A stretch of 25,494 nucleotides of DNA from CAYNSB01 sp964399625. GTDB lineage: Bacteria > Planctomycetota > Phycisphaerae > Phycisphaerales > UBA1924. A program made the translations under genes and the position numbers. The DNA lies in NCBI GenBank assembly GCA_964399625.1, contig CAYNSB010000047.1:1-25494 (forward strand). The letters are read 5' to 3'. The first letter of the stretch is position 1; each line of letters opens with the position of its first letter. This document shows positions 5,628 to 15,200 of the stretch, in pieces. The notes below the pieces were generated by a model, which worked only from the letters and a program-made list of their open reading frames with translations, was not told the DNA's origin and did not search any database.

Positions 5628-7460
5628 ATGCCTGAACTACCCACGCACGAGTTTGACGTTCTGGTGATCGGGGCCGGAGGGGCCGGGCTGCGCGCGGCGA
5701 TCGAGGCCTCGGCGCTGGGGGCCAAGACGGCCCTGGTGTGCAAGAGCCTGCTGGGCAAGGCGCACACGGTGATGGCCGAGGGCGGCATGGCCGCGGCGAT
5801 GGCGCACAACGACGACCGCGACTCGTGGAAGGTCCACTTCGCCGACACGATGCGGGGCGGGCAGTACCTGAACAACTGGCGCATGGCCGAGCTCCACGCG
5901 AAGGAGGCTCCCTCGCGCGTGCGCGAGCTCGAGGCGTGGGGCGCGGTGTTCGATCGCACCAAGGACGGGCGGATCAACCAGCGGAACTTCGGCGGGCACC
6001 GCTTCCCGCGTCTGGCGCACGTGGGCGATCGCACGGGGCTGGAGCTCATTCGCACCCTCCAGGACCACTCGGTGCACAAGGGCATCGAGGTCTACATGGA
6101 GACGACGATCTCGGCCTTGGTTCAGGAAGGATTCGGCGGTCGGGTCGTGGGGGCGATCGGGTACGACCGCGAGAAGGGGCAGGTGCAGTTCTGGAAGGCC
6201 AAGGCCGTCGTGCTCGCGACGGGCGGTTTCGGCAAGGCGTGGAAGATCACGAGCAACTCGTGGGAGTACACGGGCGACGGGTACGCGCTGGCGTACCACG
6301 CCGGGGCCGAGCTGCAGGACATGGAGTTCATCCAGTTCCACCCGACGGGCATGGTCTGGCCGCCGAGCGTGCGGGGCATTCTCGTGACGGAGGGCGTGCG
6401 CGGCGAGGGCGGCGTGCTGCGGAACTCCACGGGCAAGCGGTTCATGTTCGACGACATCCCCGACAACTACAAGCCCTCCACGGCGGACAACGAGGACGAG
6501 GGCTGGCGGTACGTGACGGGCGACAAGGCGGCGCGGCGCCCGCCGGAGCTGCTGACGCGCGACCACGTGGCGCGGTGCATCAACCGTGAGGTGAAGGCGG
6601 GGCGCGGCTCGCCGCACGGGGGCGTGTTCCTGGACGTGTCGTGGCTCAAGACGAAGCTGCCGGACCACGAGGCGCACATCAAGAAGAAGCTGCCCTCGAT
6701 GTACCACCAGTTCATCACGCTCGCGGGCGTGGACATCACCAAGGAGCCGATGGAGGTCGGGCCCACGATGCACTACACGATGGGCGGGGTGCGCGTGGAC
6801 GGGGACACGCAGATGTCCAGCGTGCCGGGGCTCTTCGCGGCGGGCGAGGCGGCGGCGGGTCTGCACGGGGCGAACCGTCTTGGCGGCAACTCGCTGTCGG
6901 ACCTGATCGTCTTCGGCAAGCGGGCCGGGGAGTTCGCGGCGAGGTACGCGAAGGAGCAGGGGTGGGGGCGTGTCGATCCGGGCGAGGTGGAGCGTGCGGT
7001 GCGCCAGACGCTCGAGCCGCTCGATCGTGCCAAGGGCAGCGAGGGCCCGTACCAGGTCCAGTACGCGCTGCAGGAGCTGATGCAGGCGAACGTGGGCATC
7101 GTCCGCCGCGAGGAGGAGATGGTCGCGGCGGTGGAGGGGCTGGCGGGATTGAAGAAGCGCGCGGCGGTCGCCTCGGTGCCCTCCTCGCGCCAATACAACC
7201 CGGGCTGGCACACGGCGCTGGACATCCGGAACCTGATCACGTGCGCGGAGGCGACGGCGCGGAGCGCGATCGAGCGCAAGGAGAGTCGGGGCGCGCAGTT
7301 CCGCGACGACTACCCCACGAAGAACGACAAGGACTACGGGACGTTCAACATCGTGGTGAAGAAGACGAGCCCGGACGGCGAGATGCAGGTGATCCGTCGC
7401 CCGCTGGCGCCGGTCCGCGACGATCTGAAGCAGGTGATCGAGGAGAACAAGAACATCTAG
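5628..7460 (+). CDS. sdhA: Succinate dehydrogenase flavoprotein subunit
   Basis: The 610-residue protein oxidises succinate to fumarate at a covalently bound FAD. VLVIGAGGAGLRAA (11-24) is the dinucleotide-binding motif. His46 in KAHTVMAEGG occupies the usual position of the 8-alpha-N3-histidyl FAD link. TEGVRGEGG holds the catalytic Arg (Arg258), His382 in MHYTMGG and Arg417 in NRLGGNSLSD are the dicarboxylate-binding residues. The C-terminal domain has SRQYNPGWHTALDIRNL and ESRGAQFRDDYP; most homologues have His instead of Gln after SRGA. Length is normal. The start ATG is 19 nt past the right arm of the GxxExxY cassette with only a weak GGA ahead of it, so translation may depend on coupling or may be affected by the insert. 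Sdh1-type partners on both sides place it in the menaquinone-linked, mycobacterial-like branch by inference. Confidence 0.95.
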   Translation: MPELPTHEFDVLVIGAGGAGLRAAIEASALGAKTALVCKSLLGKAHTVMAEGGMAAAMAHNDDRDSWKVHFADTMRGGQYLNNWRMAELHAKEAPSRVRELEAWGAVFDRTKDGRINQRNFGGHRFPRLAHVGDRTGLELIRTLQDHSVHKGIEVYMETTISALVQEGFGGRVVGAIGYDREKGQVQFWKAKAVVLATGGFGKAWKITSNSWEYTGDGYALAYHAGAELQDMEFIQFHPTGMVWPPSVRGILVTEGVRGEGGVLRNSTGKRFMFDDIPDNYKPSTADNEDEGWRYVTGDKAARRPPELLTRDHVARCINREVKAGRGSPHGGVFLDVSWLKTKLPDHEAHIKKKLPSMYHQFITLAGVDITKEPMEVGPTMHYTMGGVRVDGDTQMSSVPGLFAAGEAAAGLHGANRLGGNSLSDLIVFGKRAGEFAARYAKEQGWGRVDPGEVERAVRQTLEPLDRAKGSEGPYQVQYALQELMQANVGIVRREEEMVAAVEGLAGLKKRAAVASVPSSRQYNPGWHTALDIRNLITCAEATARSAIERKESRGAQFRDDYPTKNDKDYGTFNIVVKKTSPDGEMQVIRRPLAPVRDDLKQVIEENKNI

Positions 7461-7495
7461 CGACGGCGTGCGTCGCCCCGAGTGATCAGAACCCC

Positions 7496-7900
7496 ATGCC
7501 CGCACGACTGGTGACACTTCAGCCGATGCTCGCGGTGACGGACCTGCCCCGCACGATCGAGTTCTACCGCGCCAAGATGGGATTCGAGCTCATGGGCACG
7601 TTCGGCGATCCCGCGGTCTGGTGCCATCTTCGGCGGGACGGCGTGGACCTGATGTTCAACGCGCCGCCGCGGGAGAGCGTGGTCCGGGACGTGCCCGCCA
7701 AGTCCAGGGAGTACCAGGTCTTCTACGTGCACACCGATGACGTTGCCGGGGTTCGCGCGGAGCTCTCGGGCAGGGGGGTCGCGGTGTCGCCGCTGCGGGT
7801 GACGGTGTATGGCATGAAGGAGTTCGACGTTCGCGACCCCGAGGGATACTGGCTGATGTTCGCCCAGGACACCGACGAGCCGCCGACGGAGAAGGAGTAG
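7496..7900 (+). CDS. VOC superfamily (glyoxalase/bleomycin-resistance-like) protein
   Basis: A 134-residue protein with two beta-alpha-beta-beta-beta halves typical of the vicinal oxygen chelate fold: MLAVTDLPRTIEFYRAKMGF (residues 11-30) opens the first, and FYVHTDDVAGVRAEL (76-90) the second, ending DPEGYWLMF (114-122). His44, His79 and Glu117 sit at positions where VOC enzymes bind a metal. The family includes glyoxalases, epimerases, dioxygenases and drug-binding proteins; nothing seen here selects one. The gene lies 35 nt after sdhA and 50 nt before sdhB in the same direction, so it should be transcribed with the sdh genes. The role within that operon is unknown. Methylmalonyl-CoA epimerase would make metabolic sense but I see no specific match to it. 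The start has no strong ribosome binding site; the chosen ATG precedes the first conserved strand. Confidence 0.8.
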   Translation: MPARLVTLQPMLAVTDLPRTIEFYRAKMGFELMGTFGDPAVWCHLRRDGVDLMFNAPPRESVVRDVPAKSREYQVFYVHTDDVAGVRAELSGRGVAVSPLRVTVYGMKEFDVRDPEGYWLMFAQDTDEPPTEKE

Positions 7901-7950
7901 GGCGTGGATCTTCCGTTCAACGTTTCCACCTTGTGTGCCGAGGGTTCCCG

Positions 7951-8742
7951 ATGAGCGCAGGCGAAACAGTGACGCACATTCCGGCCGAGGGTCGCGACGC
8001 GATGTTCCGCGTGTGGCGGGGCGACGCCTCGGGCGGGTCGTTCACGGACTACACGATCCGGGTGCAGCCCGGGATGGTGGTGCTGGACGCGATCCACCAG
8101 ATCCAGGCCGAGCACGCCAACGACCTGGCGGTTCGCTGGAACTGCAAGGCGGGCAAGTGCGGGAGCTGCTCGGCGGAGGTGAACGGCAAGCCGGCGCTCA
8201 TGTGCATGACGCGCCTGGACCAGCTCGACCTGAACATGCCGGTGATCGTGGAGCCGATGCGGAGCTTCCCGAGCATCAAGGACCTGGTGACGGACGTGTC
8301 GTGGAACTACCGGGTGAAGAAGGCGATCAAGCCGTTCTCCCCGCGGAAGCCCGACGCGCCCGACGGCACGTGGCGGATGAAGCAGGAGGACGTCGATCGG
8401 GTGCAGGAGTTCCGCAAGTGCATCGAGTGCTTCCTGTGCCAGGACGTGTGCCACGTTCTGCGCGAGCACGCCAAGCACGAGGAGTTCATCGGGCCGCGGT
8501 TCCTGGTGTACACCGCGGCGCTGGAGATGCATCCGCTGGACACGGGCGAGCGCGTGCGCGACCTGAAAGAGAAGCAGGGGATCGGGTACTGCAACATCAC
8601 CAAGTGCTGCACGAAGGTGTGCCCCGAGCACATCACGATCACGGACAACGCGATCATCCCGCTCAAGGAGCGCGTGGTCGACGAGTTCTACGACCCCGTG
8701 ACGAGGCTGTTCAAGATGTTCAAGCCCGCATCCAAGGCGTGA
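7951..8742 (+). CDS. sdhB: Succinate dehydrogenase iron-sulfur subunit, Sdh1 type
   Basis: This 263-residue subunit carries electrons from FAD to the membrane quinone site through three clusters. Cys65, Cys70, Cys73 and Cys85 (CKAGKCGSC...C) bind [2Fe-2S]. CIECFLCQDVCHV (Cys157, 160, 163, 167) and CNITKCCTKVCPEH (Cys214, 219 or 220, 224) hold the [4Fe-4S] and [3Fe-4S] clusters. The first ferredoxin motif ends in CHV rather than the CP seen in E. coli SdhB, and this together with the GPRFLVYTAALEMHPLD block resembles the actinobacterial Sdh1 iron-sulfur protein. The ATG at 7951 is preceded by GAGG at 7940-7943; a GTG at 7933 in the same frame is a weaker alternative. It is the last gene of the operon, and its stop lies only 6 nt from the stop of the convergent kelch gene. 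Confidence 0.94.
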   Translation: MSAGETVTHIPAEGRDAMFRVWRGDASGGSFTDYTIRVQPGMVVLDAIHQIQAEHANDLAVRWNCKAGKCGSCSAEVNGKPALMCMTRLDQLDLNMPVIVEPMRSFPSIKDLVTDVSWNYRVKKAIKPFSPRKPDAPDGTWRMKQEDVDRVQEFRKCIECFLCQDVCHVLREHAKHEEFIGPRFLVYTAALEMHPLDTGERVRDLKEKQGIGYCNITKCCTKVCPEHITITDNAIIPLKERVVDEFYDPVTRLFKMFKPASKA

Positions 8743-8748
8743 GCGCGT

Positions 8749-9897
8749 TCACGGGCAGCCGGCGCGAAACCTGGTGAGGAAGCACGTGAAATCCGCCGCG
8801 CTGAGCGTGGGCGCGTCCGTGTTGCCATCGCAATTGGCGTACGCGTCGCCGGCGCGGAACTTGGTGAGGAAGCAGGTGAAGTCCCCGGCGGTGAGCAGGG
8901 GCGCGGCGGTGCTCGCGTCGCAGTTGGGGTAGCAGGGCGCGGAGGTAGTCCAGACGTACGTTGACCCGGAGGGCGTGCCCGCTGCATCGGCGCCGCCGTA
9001 GAGAAAGAGTTTGCCCACGCCCGCGTGGTAGAACATGACCGCGCCCTGACCGCTCGCGGGCCCGGAGGAATCGACGAGCGACCAGGACGATCCGTTCCAC
9101 TCCCACGTCTCGTTGGAGACAGCGCCCGCGGTGCTGCCCGGGGCGAGTCCCCCTCCAAAGAGCACGCCGCGCGCTCGCCCGGCGTCGTAAGCGGAAGCGG
9201 CAATCCACCGCGAGGCGGGCCCCGAGAAGGGGCCGAACTCCCACGAGGTTCCGTTCCAGAGCAGGGTGAACGTGTTGTTGGAGGCGCCGCCGTGCGTGAC
9301 GCTCTTGTTGATCGAGGGATCGAAGAACAGCGTGTGCCCGGCGCGCTGCCCCAGTCCGGATGAGGCCTTGAGCGCCCAGGCTGGGACGGAGGTCCAGGTG
9401 TCGGTGAGGGAGACGGAGCCGGTGGAGCCGCCGCAGATCATGCCGGTGTTGCGTGCGGGGTCCCAGACGATCGCGGGGTAGAGGCGCGAACCCGGGGAGA
9501 TGGCCCCGAGCGTGGCGTTCCAGCGGGAGCCGTTGTAGAAATACGCCTGCCCGGTTGGGTTCGTGCCGCTCGTGATGCCGCCGTACAAGAACGTCTCGTT
9601 GATCGAGGCATCGAAGTACATGGCGTGCCCGCGGAGCGCCAGGGGCGTGCCTGTGGGTGTGCGCTGTGTCCAGGCCGTGCCATCGAACTCCCACGTGTCG
9701 TTGGTGTTTGAGCCCGCGGCGCTGCGTCCGCCATAGAGCACGACGACGGCTCGTACGGGGTCGTAGGCTGCGGCGGTCTGCCAGCGCGCCGGGGGGCCGG
9801 CGATGCCCAGGTCGACCCACTGCCCTGCAACGGCCAGCGGAGCGAGCGGGGCAGCGACGCCCGAGGTGAGGACGATCGCCCGAAGAGCGTGTCGCAT
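8749..9897 (-). CDS. Secreted kelch-like protein with C-terminal GC-type dockerin tail
   Basis: The 382-residue protein starts with a signal peptide (residues 1-24, likely cut after AVA). The body holds repeated blocks that each combine a Gly-rich strand (LYGGRSAAG, FLYGGITSG, ICGGSTGS, VLFGGGLAPG, FLYGGADAAG) with a WxxxxW element such as TWEFDGTAWTQ or TWEWNGSSWSL, the pattern of kelch/galactose-oxidase beta-propellers. The last 63 residues are two near-copies of a motif built as NCD...ADFTCFLTxFRAG, the second ending AGCP; this is the duplicated Cys/Asp/Phe tail known from Phycisphaerae exported proteins. The Asp/Asn-rich loops suggest calcium binding. Likely exported and possibly surface-attached; partner and ligand are unknown. 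AAGGAG 6 nt before the ATG at 9897 fixes the start; an in-frame ATG at 9930 is disfavoured because it spoils the signal peptide. It stands downstream of the transporter genes on the same strand, with a 49-nt gap. Confidence 0.85.
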   Translation of the reverse strand: MRHALRAIVLTSGVAAPLAPLAVAGQWVDLGIAGPPARWQTAAAYDPVRAVVVLYGGRSAAGSNTNDTWEFDGTAWTQRTPTGTPLALRGHAMYFDASINETFLYGGITSGTNPTGQAYFYNGSRWNATLGAISPGSRLYPAIVWDPARNTGMICGGSTGSVSLTDTWTSVPAWALKASSGLGQRAGHTLFFDPSINKSVTHGGASNNTFTLLWNGTSWEFGPFSGPASRWIAASAYDAGRARGVLFGGGLAPGSTAGAVSNETWEWNGSSWSLVDSSGPASGQGAVMFYHAGVGKLFLYGGADAAGTPSGSTYVWTTSAPCYPNCDASTAAPLLTAGDFTCFLTKFRAGDAYANCDGNTDAPTLSAADFTCFLTRFRAGCP

Positions 9898-9946
9898 GTG
9901 AGGCTCCTTGTACTCGGACCCATGCGACAACGGCGCATGCCGGGCG

Positions 9947-11038
9947 TCACCGTGCTTTGGCGGGTGGGTCGCTCGCCTCGATGAACACGTCCACGAACTG
10001 CCCCGGATAGAGGGCGAACGCCGGCGTGGCCTTCTCGTCGCGCTCGACGCGGAAGAGCACCTCCAGCACGCGGGTGTCCACGCGCTCCGTGGTCGTGCCC
10101 AGCAGCTGCGTCTTGGGCTCGGCCAGGGGCTCGATGCGGAGCATGGTGAGCGGGACGGTGACCTCGGCGCGCCCGCGCACGCGGGCGATGCCCTTGGCGC
10201 CGGATCGGAGCGAGGGCAGGTCCTCCTCGTCGATGCGGGCGCGCACGTTGAGCGTGGAAAGATCTCCCAGGATCATCGCGGCGGCGCGGGCGTCGGGCGT
10301 GGCGTATTGCCCGGGCTCGATGGACCGCTTGAGCACCGTGCCACCCAGCGGCGCGCGCACGGTGCGACGATCGATGAGGAGTTGCAGCGAGCGCACGGCC
10401 GCGTCCGCCGACGCCAGCTCGGACTCGGCGATCTTCACGTCCGGGCTCCAGGCGCCCGCGCGGAGCAGCGAGAGGTTCGCCTCAGCCTGGGCGAGGCGAG
10501 CGCGCCCCACGGCGATGTTGTTGACCACCCGTGCCAGCTCGCGTTCGCTCATCGCGCCCGAGCCCGCCTCGCGGATGCGCTTCTCCTGGTCCTGCCAGTC
10601 CGCCAGCTCGGCTCGGCTCGCGTCCAGGGCCGCGGCGAGCGGCGGGACCTCCTCGGGGCGCGGCTCGGCTCGCGTGCGTGCGAGCCGGGCGGCGGCGGCA
10701 TCGCGGGCGGCGAGCGCCCTGACCAGATCGGCCTCGAGCGGACGAGCGTCGATCTCGAACAGCGGATCTCCGGCCTTTACCACGTCTCCCACCTGCGCGT
10801 GCACGCGCGTGCAGACGCCGCCCTCGGGCGCCGAGATGGCCACGTTGCGCGACGCGGCCTCGATGGATCCCGCGGCGGCGATGCCCGAGCGGAACGGGTT
10901 GATGGACGGCTCGGACGCGAGCGGAGCGCGTGGCGGGTCCGTGCGCGCGGTCGCGGTGGTGTACGCGGCGAGCAGCGCGCCGACGATCGCCAGGACGAAG
11001 GTGATCCACTTGATCATGGTGCGGTTCCGATCAATCAC
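9947..11038 (-). CDS. HlyD/DevB-like periplasmic adaptor (membrane fusion protein)
   Basis: The 363-residue protein has one N-terminal membrane anchor (about residues 9-30), a biotinyl/lipoyl-like half (GGVCTRVHAQVGDVVKAGD), a long Ala/Arg/Glu-rich alpha-helical hairpin predicted as coiled coil (roughly residues 105-215), the second lipoyl half (RRTVRAPLGGTVLKRSIEPG), and beta-barrel domains with VRARIDEEDLPSLRSG. This is the layout of membrane fusion proteins that bridge an inner-membrane ABC transporter to the outer membrane, most like DevB/HlyD. The GTG start overlaps the stop of the permease gene (GTGA), so the two are translationally coupled; an ATG at 11017 is an alternative start. With the upstream permease it should form an exporter or a MacB-like mechanotransmitter, but no ATP-binding subunit is encoded beside them. 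Substrate unknown. Confidence 0.87.
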   Translation of the reverse strand: MIDRNRTMIKWITFVLAIVGALLAAYTTATARTDPPRAPLASEPSINPFRSGIAAAGSIEAASRNVAISAPEGGVCTRVHAQVGDVVKAGDPLFEIDARPLEADLVRALAARDAAAARLARTRAEPRPEEVPPLAAALDASRAELADWQDQEKRIREAGSGAMSERELARVVNNIAVGRARLAQAEANLSLLRAGAWSPDVKIAESELASADAAVRSLQLLIDRRTVRAPLGGTVLKRSIEPGQYATPDARAAAMILGDLSTLNVRARIDEEDLPSLRSGAKGIARVRGRAEVTVPLTMLRIEPLAEPKTQLLGTTTERVDTRVLEVLFRVERDEKATPAFALYPGQFVDVFIEASDPPAKAR

Positions 11039-12162
11039 TTGAAGACCACGGCCGGATCGAGGAGCAGGACGCGCCGAAGGCTGAGGAAACTACCCAGCCC
11101 GATGCACATGAGCATGCCCGCGAGCGCGATGAGCAGGAGCGGCCAGGGGAAGAACGCGGCAAGCTCGGTGCCGGGCTTGCGTGCGCCCAGGGAGAACATC
11201 GCGGCGAGCCCGACGCCGATGCCCCACCCGACGGCGCCCACGACGACCGCCTGGAGCAGGACCATGCCGCACAGGCGCGGGTTCGAGAGCCCCATCGCCT
11301 TGAGGACGGCGAAGTAGCGGACGTTCTCCAGCGTGAACTGGTAGAAGATGGCAGCGCAGATCGTGAGCCCGACCACGACGCCCAGGGTGACGGTGATGCC
11401 GAAGTTGATGCCGATGCCCGTCTCGCGCATGATGAAGTTGGCCGAACGCAATCGCAGCTCGTCGGGCGTGAGCGAGAGAAGATCCGGCAGGGCGTTGATG
11501 GATCGCTGAACGTCGGGCACCGTGACGCCCTGCTGCACGCCCACGAGGACATAGGAGATGCGCTTGCGGCCAAGCGGCGTGAAGGTGATCGCGTTCTCGT
11601 ACGTGGTGTAGAGGAGCGCGGGAGAATCCCACCCGAACTTCGCGCGACAGAACCCCACGATGATCGCCCGACGATCGTTCAGGCGCAGCGTGTCGCCGAT
11701 GGCGGGATTGCCCAGACGCGGACGGGCGGATTCCTCGACGAGCACGGCGTCGGGGATGCGCAGGTCCTCGAGGCGACCCGCGGTGATCTCGGGAGGGCGC
11801 CCGACCATGGTGGAGCGCGGGATACCGACGATGTTGACGAAGCGGAAGTCGCCGTTGGGCAGGTCCGCGGCGGCGCGGACATTGAAGAACGGTTCGGCCC
11901 AGGCGACGCCGGGCACGGAGCGGATGCGGTTGAGGTCGTTGTCGGAGAGATTTCGCGTCTCCGAGACCCACTTCAGATGGGGGTCGGTGACCCACAGGTC
12001 GGGCTGAGAGATGTTCTGCAGCGGGCCCGAGGCCTGGAGCATGAGCCCGAGAAAGATGGCGAGCTGCTGGGCGATGAGCAGCACGGCGAAAGAGAGCCCA
12101 AACACGAGCGAAAGGTACTTGGCCCGATCGCCAAAGAGCATCCTGAGGGCAACACGCAGCAT
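11035..12162 (-). CDS. FtsX/DevC-like ABC transporter permease
   Basis: This 375-residue protein has the MacB/FtsX-type permease topology: one N-terminal helix (about 17-42), a large periplasmic domain (about 45-245), and three C-terminal helices (about 251-275, 298-325, 340-362). The VLKAMGLSNPRL segment (286-297) and the C-terminal LRRVLLLDPAVVFK are typical of this permease family, and the pairing with a downstream DevB-like adaptor fits DevC. The family works with an ATPase of the LolD/MacB/DevA type to move lipids or glycolipids or to drive periplasmic machinery. No such ATPase is found here: the gene upstream on the same strand encodes a helicase, 90 nt away. The ATPase must be encoded elsewhere or the pair is a remnant. 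Its stop overlaps the adaptor start by 4 nt. Confidence 0.85.
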   Translation of the reverse strand: MLRVALRMLFGDRAKYLSLVFGLSFAVLLIAQQLAIFLGLMLQASGPLQNISQPDLWVTDPHLKWVSETRNLSDNDLNRIRSVPGVAWAEPFFNVRAAADLPNGDFRFVNIVGIPRSTMVGRPPEITAGRLEDLRIPDAVLVEESARPRLGNPAIGDTLRLNDRRAIIVGFCRAKFGWDSPALLYTTYENAITFTPLGRKRISYVLVGVQQGVTVPDVQRSINALPDLLSLTPDELRLRSANFIMRETGIGINFGITVTLGVVVGLTICAAIFYQFTLENVRYFAVLKAMGLSNPRLCGMVLLQAVVVGAVGWGIGVGLAAMFSLGARKPGTELAAFFPWPLLLIALAGMLMCIGLGSFLSLRRVLLLDPAVVFK

Positions 12163-12252
12163 CGTGGTGGTTCGTCCGTTTCGAAGAACGATACGCGCGG
12201 ACAGAGAGCGATTCGCCGCGGACCGAGCCTCGGATGTCGCGATCGCCGGGCG

Positions 12253-15200
12253 TCAGTCGCCCAGGACGTGGCAGAGCCCCCAGCACCCGTCGCGCGAACC
12301 GCTACCCTGGCTCCAGTCGCCCGCGAGCATGCCGTCGATCGCGCTGTTGATCGTCGCGCGGATCTTGTCCATCGCAAGGTCGGCGAGGTCGATGCGTCCT
12401 CGCGCCGGCGTGGCGAGCACCCAGTACTCCGCGGTGCCCACGGCTCGCGCGTCGGCGTCCTCGATGCCCTGGTGCGACGCGAGGGCCAGCGCGTACACGC
12501 CCAACTGGAGATCGGTGCGTTCAGGGGAGAGCAGGCGTGGCGAGGGGTGCCCGGTCTTGTAGTCGATGATGCGGTGCCCGGGCGCGTCCGGGATGAGATC
12601 GAGGCGGTCGAGCTTGGCCTCGAAGTGGTGCGTCTGCCCCGCGTGCGCGTACGGGAACCGGATGAAGAACTCGACGCGTTCGACCTGCTCGCCGGGCTCG
12701 GGGAGGTCCTCGCACGCGGCGCGAACCTGCGCCAGCGCGCGATCGAGCTCATCGCGATCGGGCGGGCCGAGGGATCGGGCGAAGAAGCGATCGCGGACTC
12801 GGCGCAGGGCCCAGTCTGTGCCCGGCATCGGGCGCGAGTCGGCGAGCGCGTGCAGGCGCTCCTCGTGGTAGGCCGCGAGCGCCTCGTGCACGACGGTTCC
12901 CAGCGTCTGCTCGCGCCCGGACTCCTCGGGCCAGCGGAGGATGCGTCGGAGGTAGAAGCAGCGCGGGCAGCGCCGGTACTCCTCCACGTGCGAGTAGCTC
13001 AGGCGCAGCGGCGGCGGGAGCGGCGGGAAGACGCGCGGGCGATCCGGCTCGCCGCTGCCCCACGCATCGAGCAGGCGGCGCACGAACACGCGCAGCGGAT
13101 CGGGGGCGCTCTCGATCCACGCGGGCAGCGCGGGGGGCGAGTCCTCGCCGGCGGACCCCTCGAGCGAGGCGATGATCGCCAGGCGGAGCGCGGACTCATC
13201 CAGGCGCGAGCGTGCGGCGTCGAGGGCCTCGGGGCGGCTGGCCTCGTCGAGGGCGTCGGCGGCGAGCAGGCGGGCCTCGCGCCGGGCCCGCTCGAGCAGA
13301 TCACGCCGGCGCTGCTGCCGCGTGCCGAGATCGGCATGGGGCGGGTCGGAGGCGAGCGTGGAGGCGACACGAACGCCCAGGCGTGCCGCGTGCGCCATGG
13401 CGTCCGCGCCCGAGATCACCTCGACGATCCCCTTCTCGTCGAGCGTGAGCTCCTCGAAGTAATCGATCGCCTTTCCACGGCTCTTCTTGTTCTTGGCGAG
13501 CAGCACGAGGCGTCGCTCGGCGCGTGTGATCGCGACGTAGAACAGACGGCGCTGCTCATCAACGAAGCGATCGGAGCTGGTGCGCGCATCGCTCGGGTCC
13601 GCGGTGAACCAGTCGGGCAGGTCGGGCTCGCCCTGTTTGTGGCCGGGGAAGCCTCGGGGGCGGACCTTGATCACGAAGACGGTGTCGAACTCCAGGCCCT
13701 TGGCCGAGTGCGCCGTGACGAGGGTCACGGCTTCGCGATCGGGCGCGTCGGTCGAGTCCTGGGCGTCCAGATGGTCCTCGCCCGCCAGGGTGCGCGCGTC
13801 GTTGCCCAGATCATCGAGGTAGGCGAGGAACTCGGGCAGCCCCGCGGGCTCTTCGAGCGAGGCGTGCTTCTCCCGAGCCAGTCGCAGGATCGCCGCAAGA
13901 TTCGCGATGCGCCGGGCGCGCTCCGGGCCGGGGAGCAGCTCGGCGTGGGCGAGGGCGGCGAGGCGGATCAACTGCGCGAGGGCCTCGTGGGCGGGCGCCG
14001 GGGCCGCGAGCGTCTGCATCTCGTCGAGCGTTCGAGCGAACGAGGCGAGGGCCTCGTGGTGGGCGCCGCGCTGCGCACGGATGAAGGCAAGGAAGGCACG
14101 GGCGCCCTCGTGGCGTGGTTCGCGTGTCTCCTCGCGGAGGGCGCGCTCGCGCGCCCACGCGTCGTTCCAGGATTGCGCTTGCGCAAAGGGAATCGCGCGA
14201 GGCGGACGCAGCAGCAGGGCCTGCAGCGCGTGCCGGTCGTCGCGCGTCAGCACGCGCGCCCAGCGCAGCAGGTCCTGCACGCCCTGGTCCTCCAGCGGGG
14301 ACTGACGGCGCCCCCGCCACACGGGAATGCCCTCGGCGTGCAGGGCATCGGCGACGCGATCGAGATCGTCGTGCGCGCGGGCGATCACGGCAAAGTCCGA
14401 CCACGGGCGGGGCGCGCCGGACTGCGCCGCCGAGGCGTGACGATCGGCGAGGATCATCGCCGCGATCGTGTCGCCGGACTGCCCATCGTCGTCGAGGACG
14501 ACGCCCTCCACGCGGGCGGTGGGCTCCTCGGGCCCCGGGGCGGGGCGGACGAGCTTGCCGGGATCGAAGCGGGCGCGGGCGCGCCCGATGATCGCGTTGC
14601 TCGCTCGGACGATGGGCGGGGCGCTGCGTCGGTTCTCTTCCAGGCGCACGGTGCGCGGATTGCTCCAGAGGCGCGAGAACTTCTGGAACGCGCGCTCGTC
14701 GGCGCCGCGGAAGGCGTAGATCGCCTGGTCATCGTCGCCCACGACGCACAGGTCCGGGCCGCGCGCGGCGTCGCCCGTGGGTGGCGCGAGCGCGCGGAGG
14801 AACTCGATCTGGGCCGCGTTGACATCCTGGAACTCGTCCACCACGAAGTGGCGGAACTCGGCGTGGAGGATCGCGCGGGCCGCGTCGTGATCGCGGAGAA
14901 GCTCGACGGCGCGGAGGATCAGATCGTCGTACGTGAGCAGCCCCCGGGCGCCCGCGGAGGCGCGGAAGAGCCCGTACAGGCGGACCGAGGACTCGAAGGC
15001 GCTGAGCAGCGCGCGCTGCTCGCGCTCGTACAGCGTGGGCGGCAGCTTGCCCTGCCACGAGTCCGGGAGCAGCTCCGTGGGGAACTCGTTGCGGTCCAGG
15101 CGCTGACGCCACTGGTCCACGACCCGTGCCGCGTCGGCGGCGGAAATGGCCTGCTGGGCGAGGCGGGCGATCGTGCTGCGCGCGCGCTCGATGATCGTCT

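Noticed and set aside
5637..7517. 626-codon open frame on the minus strand opposite sdhA
   Set aside because: Low-complexity Arg/His/Leu product with no domain; sdhA on the other strand has every family motif.
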